Shown here one piece after another: positions 14,301-29,200 of a stretch of 64,000 bases of DNA (its first letter is position 1; each line of letters opens with the position of its first letter). The notes under the pieces are model-generated. The model ran no database searches. It had not been told where the DNA came from and saw only the letters and a list, made by a program, of their open reading frames with translations. The position numbers were made by a program, and so were the translations under genes. The stretch spans positions 55,916,733 to 55,980,732 of the forward strand of contig CM046853.1 of assembly GCA_025617745.1 (NCBI GenBank), in the 5' to 3' direction. This DNA comes from Heliocidaris erythrogramma. Taxonomy: Eukaryota; Echinodermata; Echinoidea; Camarodonta; Echinometridae.

Positions 14301-17300
14301 AGACCGAACAAAAAAATTACACTACCTCGAATGGCCAAGAATCGGTAGGTTTGGAATCGGCGTGTAGTCGGTCTTGCGGTGTGACTGAGGGATAATGGAT
14401 GAAGTGTGTCCATCTAAGCATGATGAAGCGTATTACAGTGCTTTGACCGAGTTGACCTTTGTGACATCACATTATGTTTAGGACCAGCCCAGTGACTGTC
14501 CACTCGAATCACACAAAAGCAACGATACTAATTTATCACGAATTAATTTTGAGACAGTCATTGACTTGAACTACGTCAGCATTAATAGAAGATAGTCTGT
14601 ATATACAATTCTATCTTTTGATCTTCTGCACCTTCATTCCTTACTTCCGCCCTCACTCCTTCTCTTTCTCATTTCGCTCAGGCTCCATTAGTTCATCTAT
14701 CGATGTCCTTTAAGGGTGTCTTTGACTTACGCCATCCTTTCGGAGGTGCTGTCTTCCAATACCTAATCTTCACCTAATAGAATGCATTTACTATCCGAAA
14801 CAATGTTAAACGATTGTAGGTGTTATAGTTTCTAGACCTCTAGAAAGCTCAGAGCCATTAAATTAATGGCTCTGAATAGAGCTTTCCAGCCGTTATTTGT
14901 TGTTAATTCTTGATTTAATCCTTGATTTATGTATTCTTGTAAATGCATGTATTGATGATTATTTTTAATACGGAAAATAAAACCAAACAACCAACCATTT
15001 CTTATTGTATCCTATTGATTACATTCGAGAAATCTAACGATTTTTTTGAATATTTATATTTCAGATTAAAACTTGATTAATTAGGGATGGATCCCCCCAC
15101 CCGCCCCATATATTAACTTTTCCTTTAAGGTAGAGGTTTGCAGCTTAGTTTGGATTTAGGGTTTGGTCCTAGATTGACGTTGAGAATTTGACTTGTGTTA
15201 GAAATTATTCGCGGAGCTATTGTTACCTATTATGTCGTGGAACCCCAAAGGAATTAAATTTCAACTGTAAATTAACTGGACAATGTTTACAAATCATCCG
15301 ACTTTAGCAATTCATAAGGGACCAAAGGATTTTCATCAACACCATCACGGACTCTTTATGTCCTTGCGTGCTCACTGTCAAATATTATCGATGATTATTA
15401 CCTCGATATCTTCTAATCATCGGGCCTTTCAAAATACATGAATAAATTCATCAATCTCCGAGAAACCCCGGTAAAGTCGATTCCAGATATACTATGATTA
15501 CATATAGATGAATATAACATGTACAATATGGGAGTTTATAAATCATTCATTTCATTGTTAGAAAAGTTGTCATTTAAATAAAAAAATGTTGGTCAATAAT
15601 TCACACGCTTTCATCGCGATCACAAAACCCATGGAAATCAATAATTGCTTTTATCATTGGCAAATTTACCTTGGATTACCACTTTGATGATGTTAATAAG
15701 CCATTGATTACTCCCAATATTGCGACTGCCGAACATTTATATGTGACGTTATTAGTGATATTTCGAATAACTGACGCCAAAAGCAGACATAATTGTATTT
15801 TAAAATACGTTCTGATACTTTTGATGAAATTTCATTTCAACTGTCAAGCCACTGCCTTCAAATATTAAATCCATACTTAATAGGATAATGTATCGTGTCC
15901 CGCTTTATGAGAAAATTTAGTTTCGTGGTATGAAAATTAAGCAACCGTAAAGGCTTTAGTAAGGGAACATTATTAAGAACAGATCAAAACTCAATCATTC
16001 AAAAGTATTTCTCACATTTCCTATTCGTATTCTAACCATTTATTTAAGACTTGAATTCTTTTTATGGTGCACACTAAATTCTTATAAGACTTTAGATTAA
16101 AGAATATCAGCCTAAAGCTATTCGATATTAAATATGTACAATTTATAGTTATGTGAAAGGTTTAATAAGGTGGGATAGATGAGAGCAACGGATAAAATTC
16201 TAATCTAAAAATGATACTAATGTGTGTGGGGGGATGTGTAACTCTCCCCAGATTTATTTATTTTATTTATTTATTTATTATTTTTATTTATTTATTTTAT
16301 TTATTTTTTATTTTTTATTTTTTTTTTTTTTTTTTTTGGGGGGGGGGGTGGTTGTATCTTGACAGCCCCATTTGTCGTGACCCACATCAAGTTGTACTGA
16401 TTTCCCTTCACTGGACCTTCAAACGGGGAGGGGGCCCATGCTGGCATTAGTCTAATACTCATACTTTTCTTCACATGGGTTTTCTGTAAATTTCGCTGTT
16501 ACTTTCACACTTTGTCCTTCAAACCCAAGATTTTTATTTATTAGATGGTCAGCGATTCACATGATTCAGAGTGGACGTTAACGATTTTATTTCAAGTAGA
16601 ATTTCATTAATTCATAATTCTTATTACGTTAATCAGCAAATAAGTATGTTTTGTAAAAAGGAGGACGATGCCCTCCGACATTATAGATTATTCCTAAAAC
16701 ACACCGACCGACCATCCTGAATGATCACCCATCAACATGATCAAACAGTTGAGCAACTACAACCATCCCCGAAGACATGACTTCTAACAAAATCTCTCAT
16801 GCTAGGAGTCCAACATTTGCCATTTCCCCCGTTTACCGCATCCCGACTCCAACGTTCACGATCCGTAGCCAGCTTTCATCGATTTTACACTTTAATAGCG
16901 CATTATCAGCAAGGGGAACCCGCTTGGCGGTGATTGTGGGCTATGGGGAGAGGGGGAGGGGGTATTCATCCGTAATACATGTCAATCATAGATGCTGGAA
17001 TAGGTGAGGCTCTCCCAAAACAATCATACATCTTCATAACAACCCTAAAAACGAATGAGCAGTCTCAATAAATTTACTTTAAAATCCTCAATCAAATTCA
17101 ATTCTTTAAAAAAAATGCCATTTCACGATTCTGATAATACTGAATTATATTATATTATATAGATATATATATATACTTTGTTGAACTGTATCCTGATGAA
17201 ATCCATATCTGTAATTTGCCTGTCTGAATCTAAATTGAGTTGTATGTGTACCGTCATTCTCAACCGGGCGCGGAGAATGTATGCTGATCATATCTGATTC

Positions 17301-18520
17301 CTAAACCAAATTTTAACTTGAATCAAGATCGACAGATATGAATAGCAATGCTTCATCCATGCAGATTTTCTAAGATGATCTAAAAATATAAGTTTATAAC
17401 CCTATACACAGACAGGACATGGGTTAGAGGGTTGTCGTTGAACCCCAAATAGCCTACCCTTGTTCATGAAGTTTTATGAATCTTATTTCAATGAAAACAT
17501 GCATAATAATATCATGGTCACTGTGAGCTGAATATTAATAATGATGTCAGCTTAATTCGCCCTTGAATAAGGCATGTAGTTGCCTGTAACAAAAAGACTA
17601 ATATATAATTTATGGCAGCCTATATATAATAAATCGCTGGCGGAACATGATGGTCGTAATATTAGATTGAAAACCGTTAAATATTCCCTCCAGGTAACAA
17701 GTAAGTGCTTTTTTGTTTTCATCAATAAGAACAAAAACCCTTTGAAGTAAATAATATGCGGAGCAGTCAATTTCGTGGACAGGAGCTCTTAAACAGAATC
17801 CAGTATGCGCGCATTTCCGTCAATCGCTTGATAAATTCTGGAACACCCCTGTGAATTCGTTTAATCAATCACTGCAGGCAGGCAGCAAGGTATAGGATGG
17901 AAAGGTGAAGTTTACCGCCGATATTGTGATGGAACTTTGAATTCATCAGGCGAAACGAGACGGGGCGGGCAGAGAAAAAAAAAACCGACACGACTGGCGA
18001 TCTTCTGTTTTTTAAAGCCCGCCAAAATTTGTCGGGCTATGCTTTTGAGGCTAGTTCGTCTGCTGGTTACCGGTGATAATGATCTCATTAATTTATCAAT
18101 GCATCGCCGCTTTGTTAAAACAACTTATAATTGATTATAGTTGCACATATATCAAGTCATGTAAATATATTTTCTTAAGCATACGTGTTAGAAAGGACAA
18201 AATAAGTGTCCTCGTGACTATATTAACACAGTCGCAAAGACTTTCAAGAAATCAACTCTGAGGGCAATTTCAATATCATATTGTATTGCCTATTAAAATC
18301 ATGTTTGGAAAACTTAATTCATTGTAAAATTCACGTATTATTCCTAAAAATATGATGGACAATACTCCTGAAATTACCTAAGGTTGATTTATCGACATAT
18401 CTTGCGATCGTATTATCAACGTATTAATCAGTGTAAATTATTGATAATTTTGCTATAATCAATACTATAGTCAAGTAAAAAGAAAAAAAGAACTGATAAC
18501 GGATCCTAAATTGAAATGTC

Positions 18521-18555
<35 letters not shown>

Positions 18556-20115
18556 AAAAAGATAAATCAAAGAAATTAATACAAATCAATTCAGCGTCAC
18601 GGTCCAATCGCCAGTCCTTCTCACTGCGCTACATTTCATTTCCCATTATAAGGAAAGCATCAAATTGTCTTCTTTCAAGCGTGTGGCAATTTTTCCTCTG
18701 TGTCTGCTTATACTCACCTTGCTAATCTTTCAAAATTTCCATCCTTCTATTCCTATCTAATTACGTAATGTGCTCTTTTATTAGAATCTAGTTTTATTTG
18801 GCATGATTTTTTTTGAAGACAGATGAGTAAATTAGGAAAGATGTTATCAGCAAGTGTATTTTATATCTTGTGCATTGCCTTGCATGTTCTGGATCAAAAG
18901 AATTGATGGTATGAATTCTAGGCTAGTTTTGACAAGCGTGTCAGTGCATGTGGTTTCTCTTATTTTGTTGTCGTTGGTTGGAGGTGGGTAGATGCTTACC
19001 TCGACTTGATCAACTTCCTTCTTAAATATCATGCTCCTTGTCATGCACGGATGCATTTGATTGTTGCTTCTTTTCATCTCACTGTCTATCTCTGTTTCAT
19101 TCATAGAAACTATTTCATTAAGTTTGATTGAAACCGCCTCTCAAAATCATCGACGTTTCATGACTTCACTCATGACTAATTCGTTATGTCATGGACTGGC
19201 CATTGTCAGAAAGAGATTGTTTAATGATTCTATGTGATGTTGGTCACGTAGATACATGCAATGCATAAGTCGATATAGTTATCAAGGCGGCGCCAAGTAA
19301 AATGACAAATTAATCATTGGCAACCGTTCAATTCAAATATTCATTGCAAAGTTGCTTGGTTTGGTAATAGCAGATAAAATATATTAAAGTCACATTCGTA
19401 AACAAAAATTGGGTGTGCTAGGCTCCATTCATTTTATTTTCTTCTTTTTTTTTTGGTGGGGGCGGAGGGGGAGGGGGTCAGAACTTAGAAAATTGTGTGT
19501 GCTATTAGACCGATTAAAAAAATAATAATAATCCCGTCCAGACCCCATTGCCCACCTTCCCCTTTTCTTTTGCCTGCTTGTCAGCTTTTTTGAGTTGAAA
19601 AATACCCCCAAATTTTAATGACCCTTTTTTATTGGGGGGGGGGGGGCAAAACATAACGTTTTCTGTATTGTGCCCCTTTAAAAAAATCACTGGAGCCGCC
19701 CCTACCGCTGAAGGATATAAAGCCCATTTACACATTATCGTCCAAAAGATCGCGATTTTACTATAGATCATATACAATTACAAGTGAATATTTAAACTGA
19801 TAAAGAAGTGATGAACCTGTTGTCATATGAACAGGATTCGATTGACTTGTAAGAATGAAACTTTATATGATTTACTTTTGCGGTGAAATTTTACATTGTG
19901 GAAAAAAATTACTGTCTCCACTTTTATAATGCAAGGCTAAGCCCAATTTTGCAGTTTCATAATTTGTTTCACGATCATTGTTTTAAACATGGTCAGATAT
20001 TACGGAATATGATCGCTAACTTGGAATTAATGATGTGTATGCAAGGTGTTTAATCAGCGTATCGCTTGACCATTATCGTCTGTATTATCCATCACTGAAT
20101 GGATGAATCACTGAC

Positions 20116-20164
<49 letters not shown>

Positions 20165-20187
20165 TCCACATTTCTTTCTCACTTGGT

Positions 20188-20227
<40 letters not shown>

Positions 20228-23200
20228 ACACACATTCTCTTCTTTTCATGTCTGTCTTTGTCTCTATTAGTCTTTTCTTCTCTGTTCTTTTTACTTCTAT
20301 GACTACTCCTACTACTAAGCCTACAACTAGCACTTCTGTTATACTATTTTTAAGGCAGTTGAAATATCCCCTTTTTAATTTGCTGTTGTTTTTTTACTAA
20401 AATGTTTATTTTACCCATCATTCAGCGAATTTTGAAGTGCTAAATATTGATTTCATATAGCCTGAATGTAACCCGTGCAGAAAATGATTTAAGCAATACT
20501 TCAATATCTACTGTAGATAGCAATTTAACCATTTTGAGGCCCAAATGTAAAATACTGTTTAAGAACTCCCATCCAAATTTTGGAACTGGAAACAGACTTT
20601 TAGTTGAAAAATAGACCGTTATAGGCTTGAAATGGCATTTTAGGCAGGCCGTCCAATATTATATTACTTTTTGTGAACTGTAACAAAATCAGTATTTTTG
20701 TGATTGAAATCGATCTTACCTATTTATTGATTGACTGGAAATCGGTCTAGATCTTAGGACTGGTTACTATACGATTGGTCTACGATCCCATTTTGGAAAT
20801 AAATCGCAATATCATTAGGCAGTTTAACGAGTGAAAGCTACCTGATTCAGGTTCTGAATAATATGAATACTCAACATAGGAATTTGATGCGATGTCAGCC
20901 TTATATCTGGAATAAGGGCCAAATGAATTTCAAATCGTAGACAATCGCAGGACTGCTCTGACGTCACTACGATTCGGAGCCGATTTGGCCTTTCCTCTGA
21001 CTAGAAGGCTCGTACTTGGCCGTAATTTCGATTTAACTATCTAACTATTCAGAACCTCAATAAAACATATTTTATGTGTTTAATTGTTTATATCTAATGC
21101 AATAACATTTTCTTTCAGAATCGGATCGTAGACCGATCGTATAGTGTGCGGTGGGCTTTAGATTTCGTAACGAATTATTGATTTTGATATAGAATTACAT
21201 AGTATTACACTTGGCGTCTTATGATCAGCGTTAACAGCTTTTAAATTTTCATGAGAATAATATGTAAACTATGACTGCAGGATTTCATGGGCTTTAATGT
21301 TATGGTATATATAATGCAGATCCATGCACAATTTTATGATGTTTGAAAAAACTTTGCAAAAGGGAAATACTCCCTTTAATGCCCCGTTGTCTTTTTTTTT
21401 TCTTGTGGGAGGGGGTTAAGAACGGTCTATCTCTTTATCCCGTCACGTCGTAGATGAATATGACTTTTGATCAAGGTTGTAGTCTTGGCATTATCCTGAA
21501 AAAGATGGCCGCAATGTCTTCTCGATAATCCTTTCAAGCGTCTAGAGGAAGGATATAAGCTGCATGAAATTGAGCGCCAGACAGGAAAATAGATTGGAAA
21601 ATAGGTTACGGTATTTTATGTTCTCGTTTTTTGTATCGTTTTGCTTTGTTTTTTGTTGAATAGTTGGGGATAGCCGTAAGCATATGGACTCATAGTTACT
21701 AGTTACATAGTTTTTATAGACGTTTTTAGAATAAGGGCTTCGAAACATTTCTTCAAGATACTTCTTGCTTTGTTTTTGTTCAGTAGTTGGGGATATATAA
21801 CCGTAAGCATAGTTTTTATAGACGTCTTGAATATACTTCAAGACTTGTGAAAGATCTCGGTTCAAACCCCCCCCCCTTTCTCTCTCTCTCTCTCTCTCTC
21901 TCTCCCTCCCTCTCTCTCTCTCTCTCTCTCTCCCTCCCCTCTCTCTCTCCCCCTCTCTCTCTCTCTCTCTCCCTCCCCTCTCTCTCTCCCCCCTCTCTCT
22001 CTCTCTCTCACGCACACAAACACAAATCAACAAACAAACAAACAAAAGGGGGCAGAGCATTTACCCCACCAATCAGTTTTCTGCATAGTAATATCCATTT
22101 GTTTGAGGTTTTGTTCAGTGGGCATATTTTCCCATGATATCCGAAATAGGAATAGCATTTTCCAAAACCCTTACGTCTATTAAAAGTCTCAACTTAGTTA
22201 ACTTTAGATCAAGAAATGTACTTGTATTTTATTCTTTTTAATTTCATTTATGAACGATTTCACGGAGCTGGACGTGCGTCTTCTTAATTTATTTAACTTC
22301 ACATTCTTCAGCCTTCTTTGCAGTGCACGCAGCGTTCAGTTTGATATATGAATGAAACCACTGACTAAGTATCTCCTTCCCAAGGGTTTATGCAATTATT
22401 ATTAAATCAGTTTACAGTTTGCCAACCCAGTTTTGCTCATAGAAGGGGAAAATGGATCTCATTAATCGGATTTTGAATCTTGAATGTTGTCTCTTGAGAA
22501 AAGTGTAAGGAGAGTTTGAAGATCTAGGTTCAATGCAGACGCTACAGTGACAACAAGACTGCATTGCAATGATAACAAAATTTTAAAATGCTTAGAGGAA
22601 GTGGGTGTGTGCGTGTGTGTGTGTGTGTGAGTGTGTGAGAAAGAAAGAGTGAGAGAGAGAAAAAAAGAGAGAGAGAGAGAGGGGGTGGTTAAGAATGAAG
22701 AAGTAACGCAGATTATGAAATAATATAAGGGCTTAATATAATTATCTAGGCCAACAGAGAGATAAGGGCACAGTTCAAGATAAGAAGAAAGGGGTGATTC
22801 ATTAATTATATACGCTCCGACGACAATTGCTCCTGGCTTTATTTCGTCAAATGTGCAGGGTTAGGGTTAGAATTAGGCTTGCAGTTGGGTTTTAGGATAG
22901 GGTTAGGATTAGGGTCAAGGGTTGAAGTTTAGAATTCGGTTAGTGTACGAAATTGCCGCGGTGTAATGTCGCCGGAACATAAAGTCGCGCAACCAAGGAA
23001 GGGGATGGGGGTGTTGCACAGAATACCCTGCCCGGTTAAGCAAAAGAGAGAACAGGGGTCAATCATTATGTGGTAGAGGTATATGTTGTCCATTATGGTG
23101 GAAACTTTGCCGACTATATTGTTCATCACTCTTATGTTTGCAATCTTACTTATGCGTCCACAATGATGCTTTCCATATGCCGAAAGCAACTGCAATGTTT

Positions 23201-26200
23201 TGATATTACATGTGCTTATCTCATTTCTCTGAAATGATTTATGCATGCTACTTTATTAAAGTCAATTACACTCCTTACACTTTCAACAGCAAACTATGTA
23301 CCCCATCCCATACATACATGTCTTGGTCATGCAAGGTTATATACTACCATGTCTGCTTTACTACCTTACAACTAACCTCATCAATGTCGCCAATAAAACT
23401 TTTTTCCTCCCTCAGACCATGAAGCTACATTGCTCTAAGTCAGTCAGGGCTATTCGATACCGTGATGTAAATGCAGCCTGTTACTCGAATGCTTTCGGGG
23501 TCACTTATCCTTAATTGGATAGTTCAAGTTTCATCACTGTCCCTGATTATTCTGTTACGAGCAAGGAACTCATCCCAATTTTCTCTCTCTATATCTCTCT
23601 AGTTTATCTCATTTCTTTTCCCCTTGCACTGCGTATTTCTATTTGTTTACTGGACTACTCTTCCGAACTCTTTTATTTCCTTTTTTTTTTAATTTGTAAA
23701 CAAATCTTTCGGCATATGATGATATTAGGATGATATTTATTTCCTTTTAAAAAATTACTTGCTTCCACCATTAAATCATCCCTTCTTGCAAATAAAATAT
23801 CTTTCACTTGCAAAATTTTTATCCCACGATTTTTATTTTTTAACTTTATCTTCCATGATACTCGTCGTTCAAATATTTTTATTGTATTCCACTGCATGCA
23901 CTATGAAAATGTACGCTTTTGAGTATTTTTTTAAAATATAAGTTTAAATAAAACAGTTCACGTGCTTCTATTAGCAAACACTTTTTTAACAAGGAGCTGA
24001 TGATTATTATTGGCATGTGCAACCTCTATCTTATGTGACGTTTTGGTCAGAAACCAGTACAAAAAATTAATGAAAATTGTAGGATCTTGTGGCTTTTCAA
24101 CAAATTATATTTAGAGATCGTTTTCTACAAAAACACGAAATCTATAGAAAGAGTATTTTTAGGATGCGTATTTTAGGATGATAACAATTCAACGCATTCC
24201 CGTCCTGCACAAAATGCTCTTCTTTTGAGCGACACGTTCCATTCCAACCATCTTCTCAAATCAATAAATCCGACACTCTTTAGGGCTTTTCGAATGTCCG
24301 AATCAATTTTCCATTCGTTCAATTTCTCACTTGAGGGAATCTACCCACACCATTATTTCGCAATCCCTGTGAAAGTGGATAGAATTTTGAAAACTTTCCT
24401 CACTTAGTGTCAGGAAATGACACCTGAAGCGATGCTGCATCAAAGGAAAAACTTCAGATATCCCATTCGACAAAGATGTTATACAGGACAGGGGTAGATC
24501 CAGGATTTCGTACAAGAGGAGGTACAATTTTCTGAAAAAAGTTCGGTCAAGTAAAAAAAAAAATGTCACCAGATTTTCTTCACCTTTGTCTAGAGAAATT
24601 CTCTTACAAGGCAACCAAAAAGAAGTTTGCCACCTGCAAAGGGGGCACAATTTTCTGGAAATCTGAAAAGCAATAAACAAAAGTCCTATTCTTTGGGTGC
24701 CTTTCTGCTTGCAACTTGGGTTTCGGGGGGGGGGGGCAAGAGCCGGTTTTGCCCTCCCAATCCGCCAGTGATATAGGGCCCATAAGAAAAAAATAGTATA
24801 CGCTTTCCAGGGTGGGAGTAGGATAATGTTTGTATATAGGCATTAACTGAATTCACTATTTTTTTTCTTCTATTTTATGGCATGGATTCGTTTCATGTTT
24901 CACTGTCAGATATAACCACTGTAGGGTCACGTGATTCACTATGACAATTAGAGAAACACCATTTCATGATCATCATTCATGAAGTATGTGAAAAGCACAA
25001 ATATTAACAAGAATTTCGAGAACAGCACTATTTGCATATTTCGTGTTTCCACTTGCAAAAAATATTTAACTGAACAGCTAACGTTACATCCACTAAAATT
25101 ATTTAGAAACTGTGATCTGCTATTTACTATGAAGTTGTTGCAATATAAGTTATGATACTGAAATGACAATTTAAATAAAGATTGCACAGGTTTTCCCCAT
25201 GTAGAGTTGCCAAGCATTTCATCCCTTTCGCGTCCCATTTAAAGACAAGCATATCGATAGTGTACTTTATGATGCACTTGATGCATTATAACACAAGGGT
25301 AGCATTTGCACTTATCAAATAAAAAGAGCACTTACATTTCTACAAGTGCTTTACTAACATCAAACCTAACCGGCATTCTCTGTACGACAAATAATGGGAT
25401 GATAATGCCAATAATTGCACATGTTCACTTGAGTGTAGGCATTCAATGGAATTTCGAATTTTTAGATTTTCTTTTTGAAATAATCGAATTTCGCTTAAAA
25501 TGATAAATAACTGGTATTTAAGAGAAGAGAGAGACAGAGGCCGAGGCACAGAGACAGAGAGATGGGGTACGTGTACTGTAATTGTCATCAAATATCAAAT
25601 AAATTGGATCAAAGATTGCCTCAATTAGAATTAAAGGCACGAATTTACCGGATTTCATACGAATCCACGACTGTGACTCGACTGAAAGAGCAGAGGCGAA
25701 TGCCCTATACAATCAACCGCAATGAAATTGGACGTACCCGTCCATATAATTATAGTAACATCTATGTCACCATATCAAAGTAAGTCCAAGCAGTTGACGT
25801 TCCTTTTCTATATCTGTCGTCCCAATTCAAAATCCTCTTTGAGCTTTTCACTTTCGTGTCTTCTCTCTTTCTTCCCTTTTCCCTTTTACCGTCTAGTGTA
25901 TCATGTGTATACTGGATATATGGACTGTTTTTTTTTCACATCATAATGTATTCCAGGGCTCCGTCTTATAAAGAGTTGCGATTGATTCGAATCGCTCGTA
26001 ACTGTTTATAAGACGGGGCCCAGATTTAAAAAAAAATAACTTGTTCGCCGTGGAGGGGGTGTGGTGGGAAAGAAGGTCAACAATACAACATAAAAATAAA
26101 AACTATCAAATATTGCAACATTTTACTTCACTTTTTAGTACTAGCTTGTGACATATTTATTTCAATAATTTTAGATCAAAAGGTGGACACACCTTGTATA

Positions 26201-29200
26201 ACAGTGTTAGGAGTACAGAAGTTACTTACCATACAGATTTACACTAGTTTAAGAAATTTAAGAAACCTACAAAGACAATTTTGTATCACCAAGTGAAAAT
26301 AACACCAAAAGAAATATCAAGATGGAAATACTAAAGTAACAGTATTATAATGATACACAGTAAGATTAATTAGCCAATCTATCACTGGTGTAGTAATTAT
26401 GATCATAATGTTAGCACATATCATTTAAAATATATTACTTTGTTATCTCTGCTTTTCAACTACAAATAGTTTGGTATGATTTTCTTCCATTCACACAATG
26501 GTATACGCAACTGCTGATAGGAGAAATATAAATGTACTTTCGGAGCATACGAGAGTAGATGTAATCTGAGGAAAATTGAAATTGTTCATTACTGTAACTG
26601 CAGGCAGCTGGCGAACAAGGAGAAAGTTTTTGATTTGTTTCTAAATCCCCAGACACTTTCTCCAGACGTCATTTTGGGTATAATGGTAACGTCAGTTTTC
26701 TTTTCATCCACGGATAGATGAATCATCTTCGAAAGGGGGAAAATGGCTTTTTATTTATCCATCGATTTAGTGAAGTGCACTTTCCAGCTTGTAAATATAT
26801 TTATTCAGACATCAATGTGAAGTATTAAATATACTTCCTTAGGTTATTTTCTTTCTTTTGAATATAAGAACATATATAAACCCGATGTATATACATACGA
26901 GGCGTGGGGTTAAGGGGCTGACGTATACCAATTTTCGGGCAACCGCTATCTTGTGTTTTGTGCGCAGCGGCGAAGTTGTCTATTTGTATTTCTTATAACT
27001 GACTTTTGTATCTTGCAGTGACAAAGCTGCATGGATAATTTGGTCAAAAATTTTGGCCTGCTCGCTTCGTTAGCTCGAAAAATCTAGAAATTTGAAAGTT
27101 AATATTCGTGTAAGAGATATCATCACCCCCGCCCCGCCCCCTCCCTTGGGCCCTTACGCATATGACCCGAAATAAAATTTACCTTTAACATTCATAATCT
27201 ATAAAGACCATACTTTTTGCTTCAATGTTTGTTTCAGGATATTTTCTTTGCGAGGTTAAGTGAAATAATTTATTCCATTCGGGTGAGCTCTCTCACTGTC
27301 GAATTCTGATATTTTGGAAAATTCTGGTGTACCGGATCAAAATTATTTAAGGCACTATTCATCATCATAATACAATGAGAAAATAACAAAACAAAAACAG
27401 ATATATGCATTCATTATATCTCGATCTAGGATACAATATTTTCTAATTTCTCAATTAATTACACAACTAATGTTTCACTTTCTTTTCATTTTATTCAGTA
27501 TTTTATTGAGGCTTTACCATTTTTATTTTTTTAAATTATTATCCAAATTACAGCCTCAAGATGCTATCAAGATCCGAATCATCGACTTTCCGGTGGTTAC
27601 ATTTCAAATTATCCTTCTTCCTTTTCCTACCAGTTGCTCCCATCGTTACCACAGCATTGATAAAATGTCTCCTTGTTGCACCATCTCCCTCTTTTTGACT
27701 TCCATGACATAGATATTTCTGCCTTCAGTCATTGACGTTCAATCTATGTCAATTTCCCCGCCAAGGGTTACGATTTATACCGCTAAAGAACTATAATTTA
27801 CTCTCGATTCGATGGATCATGGTTTTTAATTGAGGCCAGATTTATTGGAAGCACGATTGAAAACCGAGAGGAAATCTCGGTCAAATTGAACCGCCGTAAT
27901 TGATCCAATGGTTCTATATATATAATAATGGCCAAGCGAATAAATTATGATAGAGCGCTTTGGTCAGGCTGGCACCGCCGATATTATAGTTTGTCTTGGC
28001 GTGACCACATGCAGGACATCTGTAAATCTGCTACCATCGTAAACCATGATTTGATGAATCGCTTCCACCCAAGACCAACAAGATAACGTCGTTGTTCTTA
28101 TTTGATTCCGACTGATTGAAAATGGGATGCTAAAACAGCAGATATGCATGTAAACACTAATGGGGTCAGGGGAGGATTGGAAATATTATTGGGCCCGAAA
28201 ATTTTTATACGACCAGCCCTCTCTGTGTAGTGCGCAACCAGTCATTCCTCCAAACACAGATCTACACGGAAGTTTCGGCCCTAAAGCCAAAATCCTGACT
28301 AACCCGAAGGACAAATAGAAAAAAATATCTCTTCTAAATCCTTCACTGCCTGGGGTTCGGCCATAGCGACGAAACATTCGTATATGAAAAACGATGAATT
28401 AGGAACAAATTAATTGAATATTAAATCTTGAAATGCTAAAATTTTGAATGAGTATTAAAGTGAGATGCACCGGCGTACATGGAAAAGGAGGTGAATACAT
28501 TATTTTAAAAAACACGAATGTATTTGATATCGTTTTCTTGCTTGCCACGTGATATCCGAGGGATCTAGTTAACTATAAACATAACATGTTTGATATGAAA
28601 ACTGTACAAAGTTATAGTTGTGACGGTATATTATTTTCATCATGCTTATAATGTTTTTGCACATGGGCTGCTTTATATACAGAAAATCTGATACTATGAA
28701 ATGATCAAACATGTCAAGATATCAAAATGCCTCACACTAACATAGTTAAATCATCATAATTTGATTCTTAATTGAACGCACGCCCAAAAGATTTTTTTTC
28801 TAAATCACGTCACTGATAGTCATGGGAATGAATTATGTATTACCATTTTACGAAGCGACCCTCCCACGCCTCCATAAAAAGAAGACATGCCAACGACTTC
28901 TCGGACAATAATTGATATTCATCTGGTCTGTTTAAATCATAGCATCAGCCATATCATATTAATAATCTCATTTTAACTACCTTTTGAGAACGTGTTTGGA
29001 ATTTTATATGCTCGACTCATTCCTCTCTTCTTTTTGCTCTTTATTTTTAAATATGAGGACGTTGTCGCACTATACGAATTCATTAGCCTTTGAAGGCAGG
29101 GCCGTCACTAGAAGGACAGGAGGGGCGCGGATATGTAACCCCTTCCTACCCACACTCACATTCATGATGTTGAACTCATAAAAACTGCTAGTATAGAGAA

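Noticed and set aside
21542..22060. 172-codon minus-strand open frame rich in Arg, Glu and Gly
   Set aside because: Its central part is the translation of a (TC)n microsatellite and the rest has no motif or splice support.
22859..22915. Interstitial telomere repeat (GGGTTAGGG)
   Set aside because: Only two perfect units occur, and the same degenerate core recurs inside a longer interspersed repeat at 15125 and 46535.
28186..28377. 63-codon minus-strand open frame
   Set aside because: No domain or splice context; the sequence has the C/G-rich character of local repeat ends.
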